From positions 62,001 through 126,000 of the forward strand of contig NZ_MDEC01000011.1 of assembly GCF_002939785.1 (NCBI RefSeq): a stretch of 64,000 bases of DNA, given 5' to 3'. A program made the position numbers and the translations under genes. The stretch comes from Xanthomonas codiaei (GTDB lineage Bacteria > Pseudomonadota > Gammaproteobacteria > Xanthomonadales > Xanthomonadaceae). Positions 8,741 to 17,327 of this stretch are shown in pieces (positions within the stretch are counted from its first letter, which is position 1; every line of letters begins with the position of its first letter). The notes under the pieces were generated by a model, which was not told the origin of the DNA, ran no database searches, and worked only from the letters and a program-made list of their open reading frames with translations.

Positions 8741-9730
8741 ATGAAGCTAGGTTCCCTGAAGGAAGGCGGCCGCGACGGCAGCCTGATCGTGGTCTCCCGC
8801 GACCTGGGCAAGGCTGTCCGTGCCACCGGCATCGCGCCCACCCTGCAGCGCGCGCTGGAGGACTGGAGCAATAGCGCGCCGCGTCTGAACGCGCTGGCCG
8901 ACGCGCTGGAAGATGGCAGTGCCGATGGCGTATTCGATCTCGACATGCAGGCGCTGGCCGCACCGCTGCCGCGCGCCTACGAATTCGTCGACGGCAGCGC
9001 CTACCTGCCGCATGTGGAGCGCGTGCGCCGCGCCCGCAATGCCGAGGTGCCGGAAAGCTTCTACACCGACCCACTGATGTACCAGGCCACCAGTGCCGGA
9101 TTCTACGGCCCGCGCGATGCCATCAAGGTCATCAGCGAAGACTACGGCATCGATCTAGAGGCCGAGCTGGTGGTCATCACCGACGACGTGCCGATGGGCG
9201 CCTCGGCCGAGCAGGCGGCCGCGCACATCCAGCTGATCGGCCTGGTCAACGATGTCTCGCTGCGCAACCTGATCCCTGCCGAGCTCGCCAAGGGCTTCGG
9301 CTTTGTGCAGTCCAAGCCGCGCTCGGCGTTGTCGCCGGTGTTCGTCACCCCCGACGAGCTGGGCGATGCCTGGCGCGGCAACAAGGTGCACCTGCCGCTG
9401 GTGACGCACGTCAACGGCGCCTGGTTCGGTGCGCCGGAAGCCGGCAACGACATGCAGTTCGACTTCGCCCAGCTGGTGGCGCATGCGGCCAAGACCCGGC
9501 CGCTGTCGGCCGGCACCATCGTGGGCTCGGGCACCATCGCCAACCAGGACATCACGCTGGGCGCTTCGTGTTTTGCCGAGCAGCGCGTGGTGGAGACCTT
9601 GCGCGACGGCGCGCCGAGCACGCCGTTCATGTCCTTCGGCGACGAGGTGCGCATCGAGATGTTCGCCGCCGACGGCAGCAGCATCTTCGGCGCGATCGAA
9701 CAGCGCGTCGAACGGCAGCCGCTGCCGTGA
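8741..9730 (+). CDS. Fumarylacetoacetate hydrolase family protein (fumarylacetoacetase)
   Basis: Hydrolyses fumarylacetoacetate to fumarate and acetoacetate, the last step of tyrosine/homogentisate breakdown. The 329-residue product has the FAH-fold landmarks ESFYTDPLMYQ, the acidic metal-binding segment DYGIDLEAELVVI, and TIVGSGTIANQD. The ATG at 8741 has a strong AGGAAGG site at 8732-8738 and is preferred over an upstream in-frame start. The maleylacetoacetate isomerase gene follows after 43 bases, which supports the tyrosine-catabolic assignment. Homogentisate dioxygenase is not in the window. Confidence 0.9.
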   Translation: MKLGSLKEGGRDGSLIVVSRDLGKAVRATGIAPTLQRALEDWSNSAPRLNALADALEDGSADGVFDLDMQALAAPLPRAYEFVDGSAYLPHVERVRRARNAEVPESFYTDPLMYQATSAGFYGPRDAIKVISEDYGIDLEAELVVITDDVPMGASAEQAAAHIQLIGLVNDVSLRNLIPAELAKGFGFVQSKPRSALSPVFVTPDELGDAWRGNKVHLPLVTHVNGAWFGAPEAGNDMQFDFAQLVAHAAKTRPLSAGTIVGSGTIANQDITLGASCFAEQRVVETLRDGAPSTPFMSFGDEVRIEMFAADGSSIFGAIEQRVERQPLP

Positions 9731-9773
9731 TGAGAGGCACCGCCCTCCCGGGCTGCACTGGCGGCGGTGCCGC

Positions 9774-10436
9774 ATGAGCGCCGGACTGGAGCTGTTTTCG
9801 TACTGGCGCTCCAGCGCGGCCTACCGCGTGCGCATCGGCCTGCAGCTGAAGGCGCTGGATCATGTCATCCATCCGGTGCATCTGGTGCGCGATGGCGGCG
9901 AGCAGCATGCGCCGGCCTATGCGCAGCTCAATCCGCAGGAGCTGGTGCCCACGTTGCGCCATGGCAGCGTGGTGATCGCGCAATCGCTGGCGATTCTGGA
10001 GTATCTGGAAGAAGCGTTCGCAGACACTGCCGCCCTACTGCCATCTGCGCCCGCCGAGCGGGCTCGCGTGCGCGCGCTGGCCCAGCTCGTCGCCTGCGAC
10101 GTGCATCCGCTCAATAACCTGCGTGTCACCCAGCTGCTGGAGCGCGAGTTCGCGCTGGACGCTGCGCAACGCCTGCAGTGGACCCGGCACTGGATGCAGC
10201 GCGGGTTCGCTGCGTTAGAGACTCAGCTGGCGCGCGACGCGCATACCGGGCGCTTCTGCCACGGCGATACACCGGGCCTGGCCGATTGCGTGCTGGTTCC
10301 GCAGCTCTACAACGCGCACCGCTTCGACGTCGACCTGGAGCCGTATCCCACCTTGCAACGTATCGAGCAGGCTTGTCTGGCACTGCCGGCCTTCGATGCG
10401 GCCCGGCCCGAAATGCAGGTGGATGCGGTGGTGTGA
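9774..10436 (+). CDS. maiA: Maleylacetoacetate isomerase (GST zeta class)
   Basis: Isomerises maleylacetoacetate to fumarylacetoacetate using glutathione. The 220-residue product carries the zeta-class signature SSAAYRVRI at residues ~13-21 and the thioredoxin-fold motif NPQELVPTL, with ESL-type glutathione contacts replaced by QSLAILEYLEE. The start MSAGLELFSYW places the SSxxxRVR motif normally. It forms an operon with the fumarylacetoacetase just upstream. The downstream region is filled by palindromic repeats. Confidence 0.92.
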   Translation: MSAGLELFSYWRSSAAYRVRIGLQLKALDHVIHPVHLVRDGGEQHAPAYAQLNPQELVPTLRHGSVVIAQSLAILEYLEEAFADTAALLPSAPAERARVRALAQLVACDVHPLNNLRVTQLLEREFALDAAQRLQWTRHWMQRGFAALETQLARDAHTGRFCHGDTPGLADCVLVPQLYNAHRFDVDLEPYPTLQRIEQACLALPAFDAARPEMQVDAVV

Positions 10437-10450
10437 GGACGGTGCTGTGG

Positions 10451-10670
10451 CCCTCATCCGCCCTTCGGGCACCTTCTCCCGCGGAGCGGGAGAAGGGAAA
10501 AATGGAACCGGGTCTGCCTGGCAAGCCAGTCCCCGTGCGGAAAGGGCACGCTGCCCCAAGCTATGCATGGCCGCAATTGCCTTCCCCGCAGGCGAGGCAT
10601 GGTGTATGTGCGCGGAGCTTCGGCCCTCATCCGCCCTGCGGGCACCTTCTCCCCTAGCACGGGAGAAGGG
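10451..10670. repeat. Two diverged palindromic repeat cores
   Basis: Two ~47-base copies (10451-10497 and 10624-10670) of the element CCCTCATCCG..CACCTTCTCCC..GGGAGAAGGG. They are in the orientation opposite to the four copies that follow. Each contains two nested stem-loops, and the sequence between them is unrelated to the later spacers. Confidence 0.9.
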
Positions 10671-10781
10671 CAAGCCAGGCATCTGACCCGATCCGGGCCG
10701 TTGCGGTGCTGGCTGATGCTGCGATGCAACGCCGGACGTTTCGAAGGCACCATCCCCAAGCCACCGCCCGCTCACTGCTGT

Positions 10782-11251
10782 CCCTTCTCCCGCAAGCGGG
10801 AGAAGGTGGCGCGCAGCGCCGGATGAGGGGGCTTGCCGCAACGGCGTCGCGCCGAGGGTCTTGCCACAGAGCCCAGTAGCTAGGCTTTCAGGAGGCAGCC
10901 CCAAAGCGACGCACACCGCCGTCCCTTCTCCCGCAAGCGGGAGAAGGTGGCGCGCAGCGCCGGATGAGGGAGCTTGCCGCAACGGCCTCGCGATGAGGCT
11001 GTTGCCACAGAGCCCCCGCAGCCAGGCACCCAGGAGGCAGCCCCAAGCGTCGCACACCGCCGTCCCTTCTCCCGCAAGCGGGAGAAGGTGGCGCGCAGCG
11101 CCGGATGAGGGGGCTTGCCGCAACGGCCTCGCGATGAGGCTGTTGCCACAGAGCCCCGCAGCCAGCCACTCAGGAGGCAGCCCAAAGCGCCACACACCGC
11201 CGTCCCTTCTCCCGCAAGCGGGAGAAGGTGGCGCGCAGCGCCGGATGAGGG
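10782..11251. repeat. Tandem array of four palindromic elements, ~141-bp period
   Basis: Cores of 48 bases start at 10782, 10923, 11064 and 11204. Each consists of the stem CTTCTCCCGC-AA-GCGGGAGAAG, then GGCGCGCAGCGCCGG and GATGAGGG. The ~93-base spacers are also near-identical (GGCTTGCCGCAACGG..CACAGAGCCC..CAGGAGGCAGCCC), so the whole ~141-bp unit has been tandemly amplified. The region 10437-11369 holds no gene; long minus-strand ORFs across it only translate the repeat. Confidence 0.95.
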
Positions 11252-11369
11252 GGCTTGCCGCAATGACGTCGCGATGAAAGTCTTTCCGCAGCGGCCCGCG
11301 CCGCCAAAGTGCTCAGGAGTCAGCAGCCCTGAGCACCACAAGATGGCCGCTCGTCGCCATCCAGACCGC

Positions 11370-12503
11370 TCAGATAAACCCGTGGCTGATCTTCGGTGCC
11401 GATGCCGCCTCATAGTCGGCATAGGGGTCGTGTTCGCCGGAACCGCCTTCGGACAGCCGGAACTTCAGCGCCAGGCCGTCGCGCGAATCGGCAGCACGCA
11501 GCGCTTCTTCCTGCTCGATCTCGCCGGTCTTGACCATCCGGAACAGGCATTGATCGAAGGTCTGCATGCCTTCTTCCAGCGACTCTTCCATCGCTGCCTT
11601 AACCTCGTGTACCTGGCCGCGGCGCAGCAGGTCGCGGATCATCGGCGTGTTGAGCAGCACTTCGGTCGCCGGCCGGCGGCGCCCGTCCATTCCCTTGACC
11701 AGGCGCTGGGAGATCACCGCGCGCAGGTTCAGCGCCAGGTTCATCAGTACGTTCTTGTGCGCGCTTTCCGGGAAGAAGTTGAGGATGCGCTCGATGGTCT
11801 GGTCGGCGTTGTTGGAGTGCAGCGTCGCCAGGCACAGATGGCCGGTCTCGGCGAAGGCGATGGCGGCCTCCATGGTCTCGGCATCCAGGATCTCGCCGAT
11901 CAGGATCACGTCCGGCGCCTCGCGCATCGCGTTCTTCAGCGCGCTCTGGAAGGCATGCGTGTCCAGGCCCACCTCGCGCTGGTTCACGATCGACATCTTG
12001 TGCTTGTGCAGGTATTCGATCGGGTCCTCGATGGTGAGGATGTGCCCGGTGGTGGTGCTGTTGCGGTGGTCGATCATCGAGGCCAGCGAGGTCGACTTGC
12101 CCGAGCCGGTCGAGCCCACTACCAGCACCAGCCCGCGCGGGGTCATGATGACGTCCTTGAGCACCTGCGGCAGGTTCAGCTCCTCGATGCTCGGGATCCG
12201 GCTGCGAATGGCGCGGATCACCATGCCCACTTCGCCGCGCTGTTTGAACACGTTCACGCGGAAGCGGCCGGCGTCGGGCAGGGCGATGGCCATGTTGAGC
12301 TCGAGCTCGCGCTCGAACTGCGGCACCTGGCCTTCGTCCATCAATGAGTAAGCGATTTTCTTGACCATTCCCGGCGGCAACCCCGTATTGCCGAGCGGGT
12401 AGAGCTTGCCTTCGATCTTGATGTACACCGGTGCGCCGGTGGTCAAGAACATGTCCGAGGCATTCTTTTCGGTCATCAGCTTCAGGAAGTAGCCGATATC
12501 CAT
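11370..12503 (-). CDS. pilU: Type IV pilus retraction ATPase PilU
   Basis: PilT-like hexameric ATPase that assists pilus retraction and twitching. The 377-residue product has the Walker A GSTGSGKST, the Asp box (LTIEDPIEYLH), the Walker B segment DVILIGEILD and the His box (TGHLCLATLHSNN). The segment LTTGAPVYIKIEGKLYPLG and the C-terminal extension after the ATPase core point to PilU over PilT. The ATG at 12503 was preferred over a TTG six bases upstream. The usual neighbour pilT is not present here; the next gene upstream is divergent. Confidence 0.9.
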   Translation of the reverse strand: MDIGYFLKLMTEKNASDMFLTTGAPVYIKIEGKLYPLGNTGLPPGMVKKIAYSLMDEGQVPQFERELELNMAIALPDAGRFRVNVFKQRGEVGMVIRAIRSRIPSIEELNLPQVLKDVIMTPRGLVLVVGSTGSGKSTSLASMIDHRNSTTTGHILTIEDPIEYLHKHKMSIVNQREVGLDTHAFQSALKNAMREAPDVILIGEILDAETMEAAIAFAETGHLCLATLHSNNADQTIERILNFFPESAHKNVLMNLALNLRAVISQRLVKGMDGRRRPATEVLLNTPMIRDLLRRGQVHEVKAAMEESLEEGMQTFDQCLFRMVKTGEIEQEEALRAADSRDGLALKFRLSEGGSGEHDPYADYEAASAPKISHGFI

Positions 12504-12601
12504 GCGCAATGGTTCCCCAACAAACAGCAGCGTCTCGTTGCAAGTCCGCCGCAGGCTTCCGACAATGACCGTGCTCGAGACTTCTCGCTACGGCTCCCCT
12601 A

Positions 12602-12985
12602 ATGACGGCTAGCTTCGCATACTTGCGGCGATCCCTGTATGGCATCGCCTGTTTCATGGTTCTTTCCTCTCCGGCCGCCGCCCAAGTGGCACCGGAGCTC
12701 ACCGCCGCCGAACAGGCCGTGCAACGCGCCACCCAGGCCGATGCCGACCAGTACGCACCCGATCTGGTCAACCTGGCCCGCCAGGAGCTGATGCAGGCCC
12801 AGCAGGCGCAACTGGACAAGCGCCAGCGCAAGCAGGTGCCGCAGCTGGCCCTGCGCGCCGCCGCCGATGCCGACCTGGCCAAGGCCCGCAGCGAGGAGGC
12901 CGTGGTCAGTGCCCAGCTGGAGCAACGCCGCAAGGAAGTGGCGCAACTGCAGACCACCCTCAACACCGGGGAGGGTGCCCGATGA
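12602..12985 (+). CDS. DUF4398 periplasmic/envelope protein
   Basis: A 127-residue protein with an N-terminal signal peptide (hydrophobic GIACFMVLSS, cleavage near AAAQ). It then has a helical, Gln/Ala-rich body (AEQAVQRATQADADQYAPDLVNLARQEL) typical of DUF4398. The stop overlaps the next start by four bases (ATGA), so it is co-translated with the OmpA-like protein, a common DUF4398 arrangement. Its role is unknown; an envelope function is inferred from the signal peptide and partner. No strong ribosome-binding site precedes the ATG. Confidence 0.82.
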   Translation: MTASFAYLRRSLYGIACFMVLSSPAAAQVAPELTAAEQAVQRATQADADQYAPDLVNLARQELMQAQQAQLDKRQRKQVPQLALRAAADADLAKARSEEAVVSAQLEQRRKEVAQLQTTLNTGEGAR

Positions 12986-13872
12986 ACCTGCGCCCCTTGC
13001 TGTACCTGGGTGTGTTGAGCCTGGCGACGCTGCCGCCGCTGGCCTTCGCGGCCAAGGACGACCCGCAGGCCGACGCGCTGAACCGGCGCCTGGCCGTGCT
13101 GCAGAGCGATCCGCAGACCAGCGATCTGGCCCGCTACGAACGCCTGCAGGCGCAGCAGACCGTGGCCGCGCTGGCCGAGGCCAAGCGCCGCGACCGCGAC
13201 GAACTGCTGTTCCTGGCCGACCGCCGGGTCGAGATCGCCGAGCTCACCGCGCGCACCGCGCTGGCCCGGCGCGAGCTGGACCGGCTGGAAGGCACCCGCA
13301 ACGATCTGCTGATCGAAGCCAGCCGCCGCGACGCCTCGCGCGCGCGCCAGGAAGCCGAGCGCCTGCGCGTGCAGGCGCAGATCCAGGCCGAGGCCGCCGA
13401 GCAGGCCCGCCTGGCGGCGGAACAGGAAGCGCTGGCCCGCCAGGATGCCGAGCTGGCCCTGACCAGCGTGGCCGGCAAGCAGACCGCCAAGCTCAACGCC
13501 GCCCAACAGAAAGCCGTGCAGCTGGCGCACGAGGAGGCCGAACTGGTCGCCGGGGCCAAGCTGCCGCCCGCCAAGTTCGACGCCCGGGGCGAGGTCTTCT
13601 CGCTGGGCAGTGCTGCCTTCGGTGGCAAGGCGGCGTTGTCCGGCGATGCGGCCGGGCAGGCTAAGGCGCTGGCCGAGTACCTGAACATCGGCAAGAAGGG
13701 CCGGGTCAGCATCGTCGGCTTCGACAGCGATGCGGCCACCGCCAAGAAGCGTGCCGAAGCGCTGCGCGACGCCCTGGTGGCGGGCGGCGTGGCGGCCTCG
13801 CGGCTGCAGGTCACCGGCACCAAGGGCGCTGCCAGCAAGGCACGTGCGGCTGAGGTCGTTGTCGCGCCCTGA
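12982..13872 (+). CDS. OmpA-like envelope protein with long coiled coil
   Basis: 296 residues. A signal peptide (LLYLGVLSLATLPPLAFA) is followed by a long heptad-rich Ala/Arg/Glu helix (residues ~30-185). A C-terminal region of ~100 residues resembles an OmpA-type peptidoglycan-binding domain: LGSAAFGGKAALSGDAAGQAKALAEYLN, then VSIVGFDSDA and AEALRDALVAGGVAASRLQVTG. The canonical GxTD..G motif is altered to GFDSDA, so peptidoglycan binding is uncertain. It is coupled to the DUF4398 gene by a four-base overlap. It probably spans part of the periplasm. Confidence 0.8.
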   Translation: MNLRPLLYLGVLSLATLPPLAFAAKDDPQADALNRRLAVLQSDPQTSDLARYERLQAQQTVAALAEAKRRDRDELLFLADRRVEIAELTARTALARRELDRLEGTRNDLLIEASRRDASRARQEAERLRVQAQIQAEAAEQARLAAEQEALARQDAELALTSVAGKQTAKLNAAQQKAVQLAHEEAELVAGAKLPPAKFDARGEVFSLGSAAFGGKAALSGDAAGQAKALAEYLNIGKKGRVSIVGFDSDAATAKKRAEALRDALVAGGVAASRLQVTGTKGAASKARAAEVVVAP

Positions 13873-14195
13873 TGGCAAGTGGTTGGAAGTTAAGGTCTTT
13901 TAACCCGGGCATGACGCCCGGTTGAACCGCGGTCACTGATTGATGCGGGGAACGCCCAAAGCGGTCGTTTCGGCCTTGAACCCCCTCCGCGACCGGCGTA
14001 GGGTCGTACCTCCGGGCAGCAACTCCGCCGCCCGGGAAGTACGGAGGGCCGGGCCAGTGACGCAGAGGCACGCAACGACGCAAATGGGTCGCAGGGTTGG
14101 TGGTGGTTTCGCCCGTGTGTCGGCCTGTGCAACGCGTTGGTCTTCCATCCCCAAGCTGCGCCCCGTGCCGTTGCTGGCCGGGGCGTTCTTGTTTT
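13873..14195 (+). promoter_or_regulatory. Structured leader ending in an intrinsic terminator before the DUF465 gene
   Basis: A gene-free, GC-rich stretch with several stem-loops. One is CCGGGC-ATGAC-GCCCGG at 13905-13921. Another has inner arms CCGGGC/GCCCGG and outer arms CCTCCG/CGGAGG around 14008-14047. A terminator-like hairpin CGCCCCG (14159-14165) / CGGGGCG (14179-14185) ends in TTCTTGTTTT. The perfect Shine-Dalgarno of the next gene starts only six bases later. The layout fits a terminator-controlled leader or a small RNA whose end lies just before the gene. No known riboswitch class was recognised. Confidence 0.45.
14159..14195 (+). terminator. Terminator-like hairpin just upstream of the DUF465 gene
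   Basis: A 7-bp perfect GC stem with a 13-base loop, followed by TTCTTGTTTT. It could end the transcript of the OmpA-like operon, or act as an attenuator for the small gene starting at 14215. Confidence 0.65.
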
Positions 14196-14214
14196 AAGTG
14201 AAGGAGGTAACGCC

Positions 14215-14433
14215 ATGTTCGAAGGGCAACCGCAGACCGAAATCGACGCATTGATGAAGTCCGATCCCGAGTTCAAGCAGCTCTACCAACGCCACAAGCT
14301 ATTGAACAAGAAATGCATGGATGCCGAACTCGGGGTGCTCCCGATCGACGACGTGACCTTGGGCCAGATGAAGCGCGAGAAGTTGCAGGCCAAAGAAAAG
14401 CTCACCCGGATGTACGACCAGCTGACGCACTGA
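14215..14433 (+). CDS. YdcH-like DUF465 small protein
   Basis: A 72-residue, highly charged helical protein. The DUF465 (YdcH) pattern is clear: a first helix ending FKQLYQRHKLLNKKCMDAE and a second with LGQMKREKLQAKEKLTRMY. It probably forms a helical hairpin or coiled coil. The ATG at 14215 is preceded by AAGGAGGTAA at 14201-14210, one of the strongest ribosome-binding sites in the window, suggesting high expression. An in-frame ORF extends upstream into the leader but lacks family similarity. Function is unknown; a terminator-like hairpin sits on either side. Confidence 0.88.
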   Translation: MFEGQPQTEIDALMKSDPEFKQLYQRHKLLNKKCMDAELGVLPIDDVTLGQMKREKLQAKEKLTRMYDQLTH

Positions 14434-14465
14434 TCCTTCCCCATCGTTAGAACAAGTTCACCGTC

Positions 14466-14517
14466 GCGGGCGGTGGCGGCCTCCTCGTCGGCTTGCCACC
14501 GTCCGCGTCTTTCGTTG
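14466..14517 (+). terminator. Terminator after the DUF465 gene
   Basis: A 12-bp stem with one G-T pair (GCGGGCGGTGGC at 14466-14477 with GCCACCGTCCGC at 14495-14506) and a 17-base loop, followed by GTCTTTCGTTG. It begins 32 bases after the stop. Confidence 0.7.
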
Positions 14518-14674
14518 TAGCGGCGGCTGCCTGGCGGGCGCGCGGCTCCAGTCAGGGCGGTTGAGCACGCTTGTTCATCGGTGCACCACACCGCTTCACG
14601 CCTGAATGAGCATTCCCCGGCCGTTCGTCGGATAATGCCCGGTCTAGCCCGCGTGGCGCAGCGACGATATCCCG

Positions 14675-16045
14675 ATGGCGATCCATTCCTCCGTACTCGA
14701 ACTGATTGGCAACACGCCGATCGTCAAGGCCCAGCGCCTGGACACCGGCGTCTGCGAGCTGTTCCTCAAGCTGGAGGCGAACAATCCTGGCGGATCGATC
14801 AAGGACCGCATCGGCCTGTCGATGATCGAAGCGGCCGAGCAGCGCGGCGACCTGAAGCCCGGTGCCACCCTGGTGGAGGGCACCGCCGGCAATACCGGCC
14901 TGGGCCTGGCCCTGGTGGCGCAGCAGAAGGGCTACCAGCTGATCCTGGTGGTGCCGGACAAGATGAGCCGCGAGAAGATCTTCAATCTCAAGGCCATGGG
15001 CGCCAACGTGGTGCTGACCCGCTCGGACGTGGCCAAGGGCCACCCGGAGTACTACCAGGACCTGGCCGCCAGGATCGCTGCGGAAACGCCTGGGGCCTAC
15101 TTCATCAACCAGTTCGGCAACCCGGACAACCCGGCCGCGCACGAATTCGGCACCGGTCCGGAGATCCTGGCCCAGATGGACGGCCAGCTGGACGCCATCG
15201 TGTTCGGCTGCGGCAGCTCCGGCACCATGACCGGCCTGTCGCGCGCCTTCGCCAGCGCTTCGCCGCACACCGAACTGGTGCTGGCCGACCCGGTCGGCTC
15301 GATCCTCACTCAGTACATCGAGGAGGGCACGGTCAGCGAAAAGTCCGGCAGCTGGCTGGTCGAAGGCATCGGCGAGGATTTCCTGCCGGATATCTCCGAC
15401 TTCACCCGCGTCAAGAAGGCGTATTCCATCAGCGACGCGGAGAGCTTCCACACCGCCCGCGAGCTGCTGGCCAAGGAGGGCATCCTCGGCGGCTCGTCCA
15501 CCGGCACCTTGCTGGCCGCGGCGCTGAAGTATTGCCGCGAGCAGACCACGCCCAAGCGCGTGCTGGTGTTCGTCTGCGATACCGGCAACAAGTACCTGTC
15601 CAAGATGTACAACGACTACTGGATGCTCGACAACGGCTTCCTGGAGCGCCCGCAACACGGGGACCTGCGCGACCTGATCCTGCGCCCGTACAACAAGCGC
15701 GACACCGTGGTGGTGGGCCCTAAGGACCTGCTGACTACCGCGTACCAGCGCATGAAGCTGTACGACGTCTCGCAGCTGCCGGTCATCGATGACGGCGAGC
15801 TGGTGGGCATCGTCGACGAGAGCGACGTGCTGCTGCATGTGTATGGCGACGAGGCGCGCTTTCGCGACCCGATCTCCACCGCCATGGTCAGCAAGCTCGA
15901 TCGCCTGGATGTGGCCTCGCCGATCGAGGCGCTGCTGCCGGTATTCGACCGCGGCCAGGTCGCCATCGTCATGGACGGCAAGCAGTTCCTGGGCCTGATC
16001 ACCCGCATCGACCTGCTCAACTACCTGCGCCGCCGCGTGCAGTGA
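14675..16045 (+). CDS. cbs: Cystathionine beta-synthase
   Basis: Condenses serine and homocysteine to cystathionine with PLP (transsulfuration). The 456-residue product has a PLP domain (residues 1-~320) with Lys43 in GSIKDR, the TAGNTG substrate loop and the phosphate-binding GCGSSGT. Two C-terminal CBS motifs follow (TTAYQRMKLYDVSQLPVIDD..GIVDESDVL and a second pair near ~390-450). The regulatory CBS pair distinguishes it from plain cysteine synthases. The next gene, 88 bases downstream, encodes the partner transsulfuration enzyme. Confidence 0.94.
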   Translation: MAIHSSVLELIGNTPIVKAQRLDTGVCELFLKLEANNPGGSIKDRIGLSMIEAAEQRGDLKPGATLVEGTAGNTGLGLALVAQQKGYQLILVVPDKMSREKIFNLKAMGANVVLTRSDVAKGHPEYYQDLAARIAAETPGAYFINQFGNPDNPAAHEFGTGPEILAQMDGQLDAIVFGCGSSGTMTGLSRAFASASPHTELVLADPVGSILTQYIEEGTVSEKSGSWLVEGIGEDFLPDISDFTRVKKAYSISDAESFHTARELLAKEGILGGSSTGTLLAAALKYCREQTTPKRVLVFVCDTGNKYLSKMYNDYWMLDNGFLERPQHGDLRDLILRPYNKRDTVVVGPKDLLTTAYQRMKLYDVSQLPVIDDGELVGIVDESDVLLHVYGDEARFRDPISTAMVSKLDRLDVASPIEALLPVFDRGQVAIVMDGKQFLGLITRIDLLNYLRRRVQ

Positions 16046-16133
16046 CCCCGTGACGCCGCGCGTTCGATGAGACGTGCGGCACGGGCCATTCAGACCCGCT
16101 TGTTACAATCGCCCACTTTTTCCGGGAACCTCC

Positions 16134-17321
16134 ATGTCCAATCGCACCACCAATAGCCATGATGGCGAGCGCGCGCTGTCGCTTGCGACGCTGGCGATCC
16201 ATGGAGGCCAGTCGCCAGATCCCAGTACCGGTGCGGTGATGCCACCGATCTACGCCACGTCCACGTATGCGCAATCCAGCCCCGGCGAACACCAGGGCTT
16301 TGAGTATTCGCGCACGCACAACCCGACGCGGTTCGCCTATGAGCGCTGCGTGGCCGCGCTGGAAGGCGGCACGCGTGCATTCGCCTTCGCCTCCGGCATG
16401 GCCGCCACCTCCACCGTGATGGAACTGCTGGATGCCGGTAGCCACGTGGTGGCGATGGACGACCTGTACGGCGGCACCTTCCGCCTGTTTGAACGCGTGC
16501 GCCGCCGCACCGCCGGCCTGGATTTCAGCTTCGTCGACCTGACCGACCCGGCCGCGTTCGAAGCGGCGATCCGCCCCGACACCAAGATGGTGTGGATCGA
16601 AACCCCGACCAACCCGATGCTCAAGCTGGTCGACATCGCCGCCCTTGCGACGATCGCGCGCAAGCATGGCTTGCTGATCGTGGTCGACAACACCTTCGCC
16701 TCGCCGATGCTGCAGCGCCCGCTGAGCCTAGGCGCCGACATCGTCGTGCATTCGGCCACCAAGTACCTCAACGGCCACTCGGACATGGTCGGCGGCATCG
16801 CTGTGGTTGGCGACAACGCCGAACTGGCCGAACAACTGGCGTTTCTGCAGAACTCCATAGGCGGCGTCCAGGGCCCGTTCGACAGTTTCCTCGCCTTGCG
16901 CGGTCTCAAGACCTTGCCGCTACGCATGCGCGCCCATTGCGACAACGCCCTGGCGCTGGCGCAGTGGCTGGAAACCCACCCCGCAATCGAAAAGGTGATC
17001 TACCCCGGCCTGGCCTCGCACCCGCAACACGCACTGGCCCAGCGCCAGATGTCCGGCTTCGGCGGCATCGTCTCGATCGTCCTCAAGGGCGGCTTCGAGG
17101 CAGCCAAGCGGTTCTGCGAAAGGACCGAACTGTTCACCCTGGCCGAATCGCTCGGCGGCGTGGAGAGCCTGCTCAACCATCCCGCCGTCATGACCCACGC
17201 CTCCATCCCGGTGGCCCGCCGCGACCAGCTTGGTATCAGCGATGCGCTGGTGCGGTTGAGTGTGGGGGTTGAGGATGCTGGAGACTTACGGGTGGATCTG
17301 GCGGCAGCGCTGGAGTGCTGA
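16134..17321 (+). CDS. metB: Cystathionine gamma-synthase / gamma-lyase family enzyme
   Basis: PLP enzyme of cystathionine metabolism. The 395-residue product has the Cys/Met-metabolism signature with PLP lysine Lys210 (DIVVHSATKYLNGHSD) and the phosphate-binding segment ASGMAATSTVM. Whether it makes cystathionine (MetB) or splits it (gamma-lyase) is not decidable from motifs; pairing with cbs favours the lyase direction, while the xanthomonad locus name is metB. The start MSNRTTNSHD at 16134 was chosen over an upstream in-frame start because it gives family length. TTACAAT about 30 bases upstream is a possible -10. It marks the left border of the O-antigen cluster. Confidence 0.88.
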   Translation: MSNRTTNSHDGERALSLATLAIHGGQSPDPSTGAVMPPIYATSTYAQSSPGEHQGFEYSRTHNPTRFAYERCVAALEGGTRAFAFASGMAATSTVMELLDAGSHVVAMDDLYGGTFRLFERVRRRTAGLDFSFVDLTDPAAFEAAIRPDTKMVWIETPTNPMLKLVDIAALATIARKHGLLIVVDNTFASPMLQRPLSLGADIVVHSATKYLNGHSDMVGGIAVVGDNAELAEQLAFLQNSIGGVQGPFDSFLALRGLKTLPLRMRAHCDNALALAQWLETHPAIEKVIYPGLASHPQHALAQRQMSGFGGIVSIVLKGGFEAAKRFCERTELFTLAESLGGVESLLNHPAVMTHASIPVARRDQLGISDALVRLSVGVEDAGDLRVDLAAALEC

Positions 17322-17327
17322 ATCGCC

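Noticed and set aside
10215-11422. Long minus-strand ORFs (up to ~326 codons) across the repeat array
   Set aside because: They only translate the palindromic repeat (recurring SSGAARHLLPLAGEG-type segments); no start-site signal or domain.
11599-13878. 759-codon minus-strand ORF opposite the DUF4398/OmpA-like genes and pilU
   Set aside because: Shadow frame caused by high GC; its end overlaps pilU in another frame and it has no domain features.
13935-14110. Possible c-di-GMP-I (GEMM) riboswitch in the DUF465 leader
   Set aside because: Short matches such as ACGCA, ACGCAAA and GCAGGGTT occur, but the tetraloop stems and the order and spacing of the consensus are missing.
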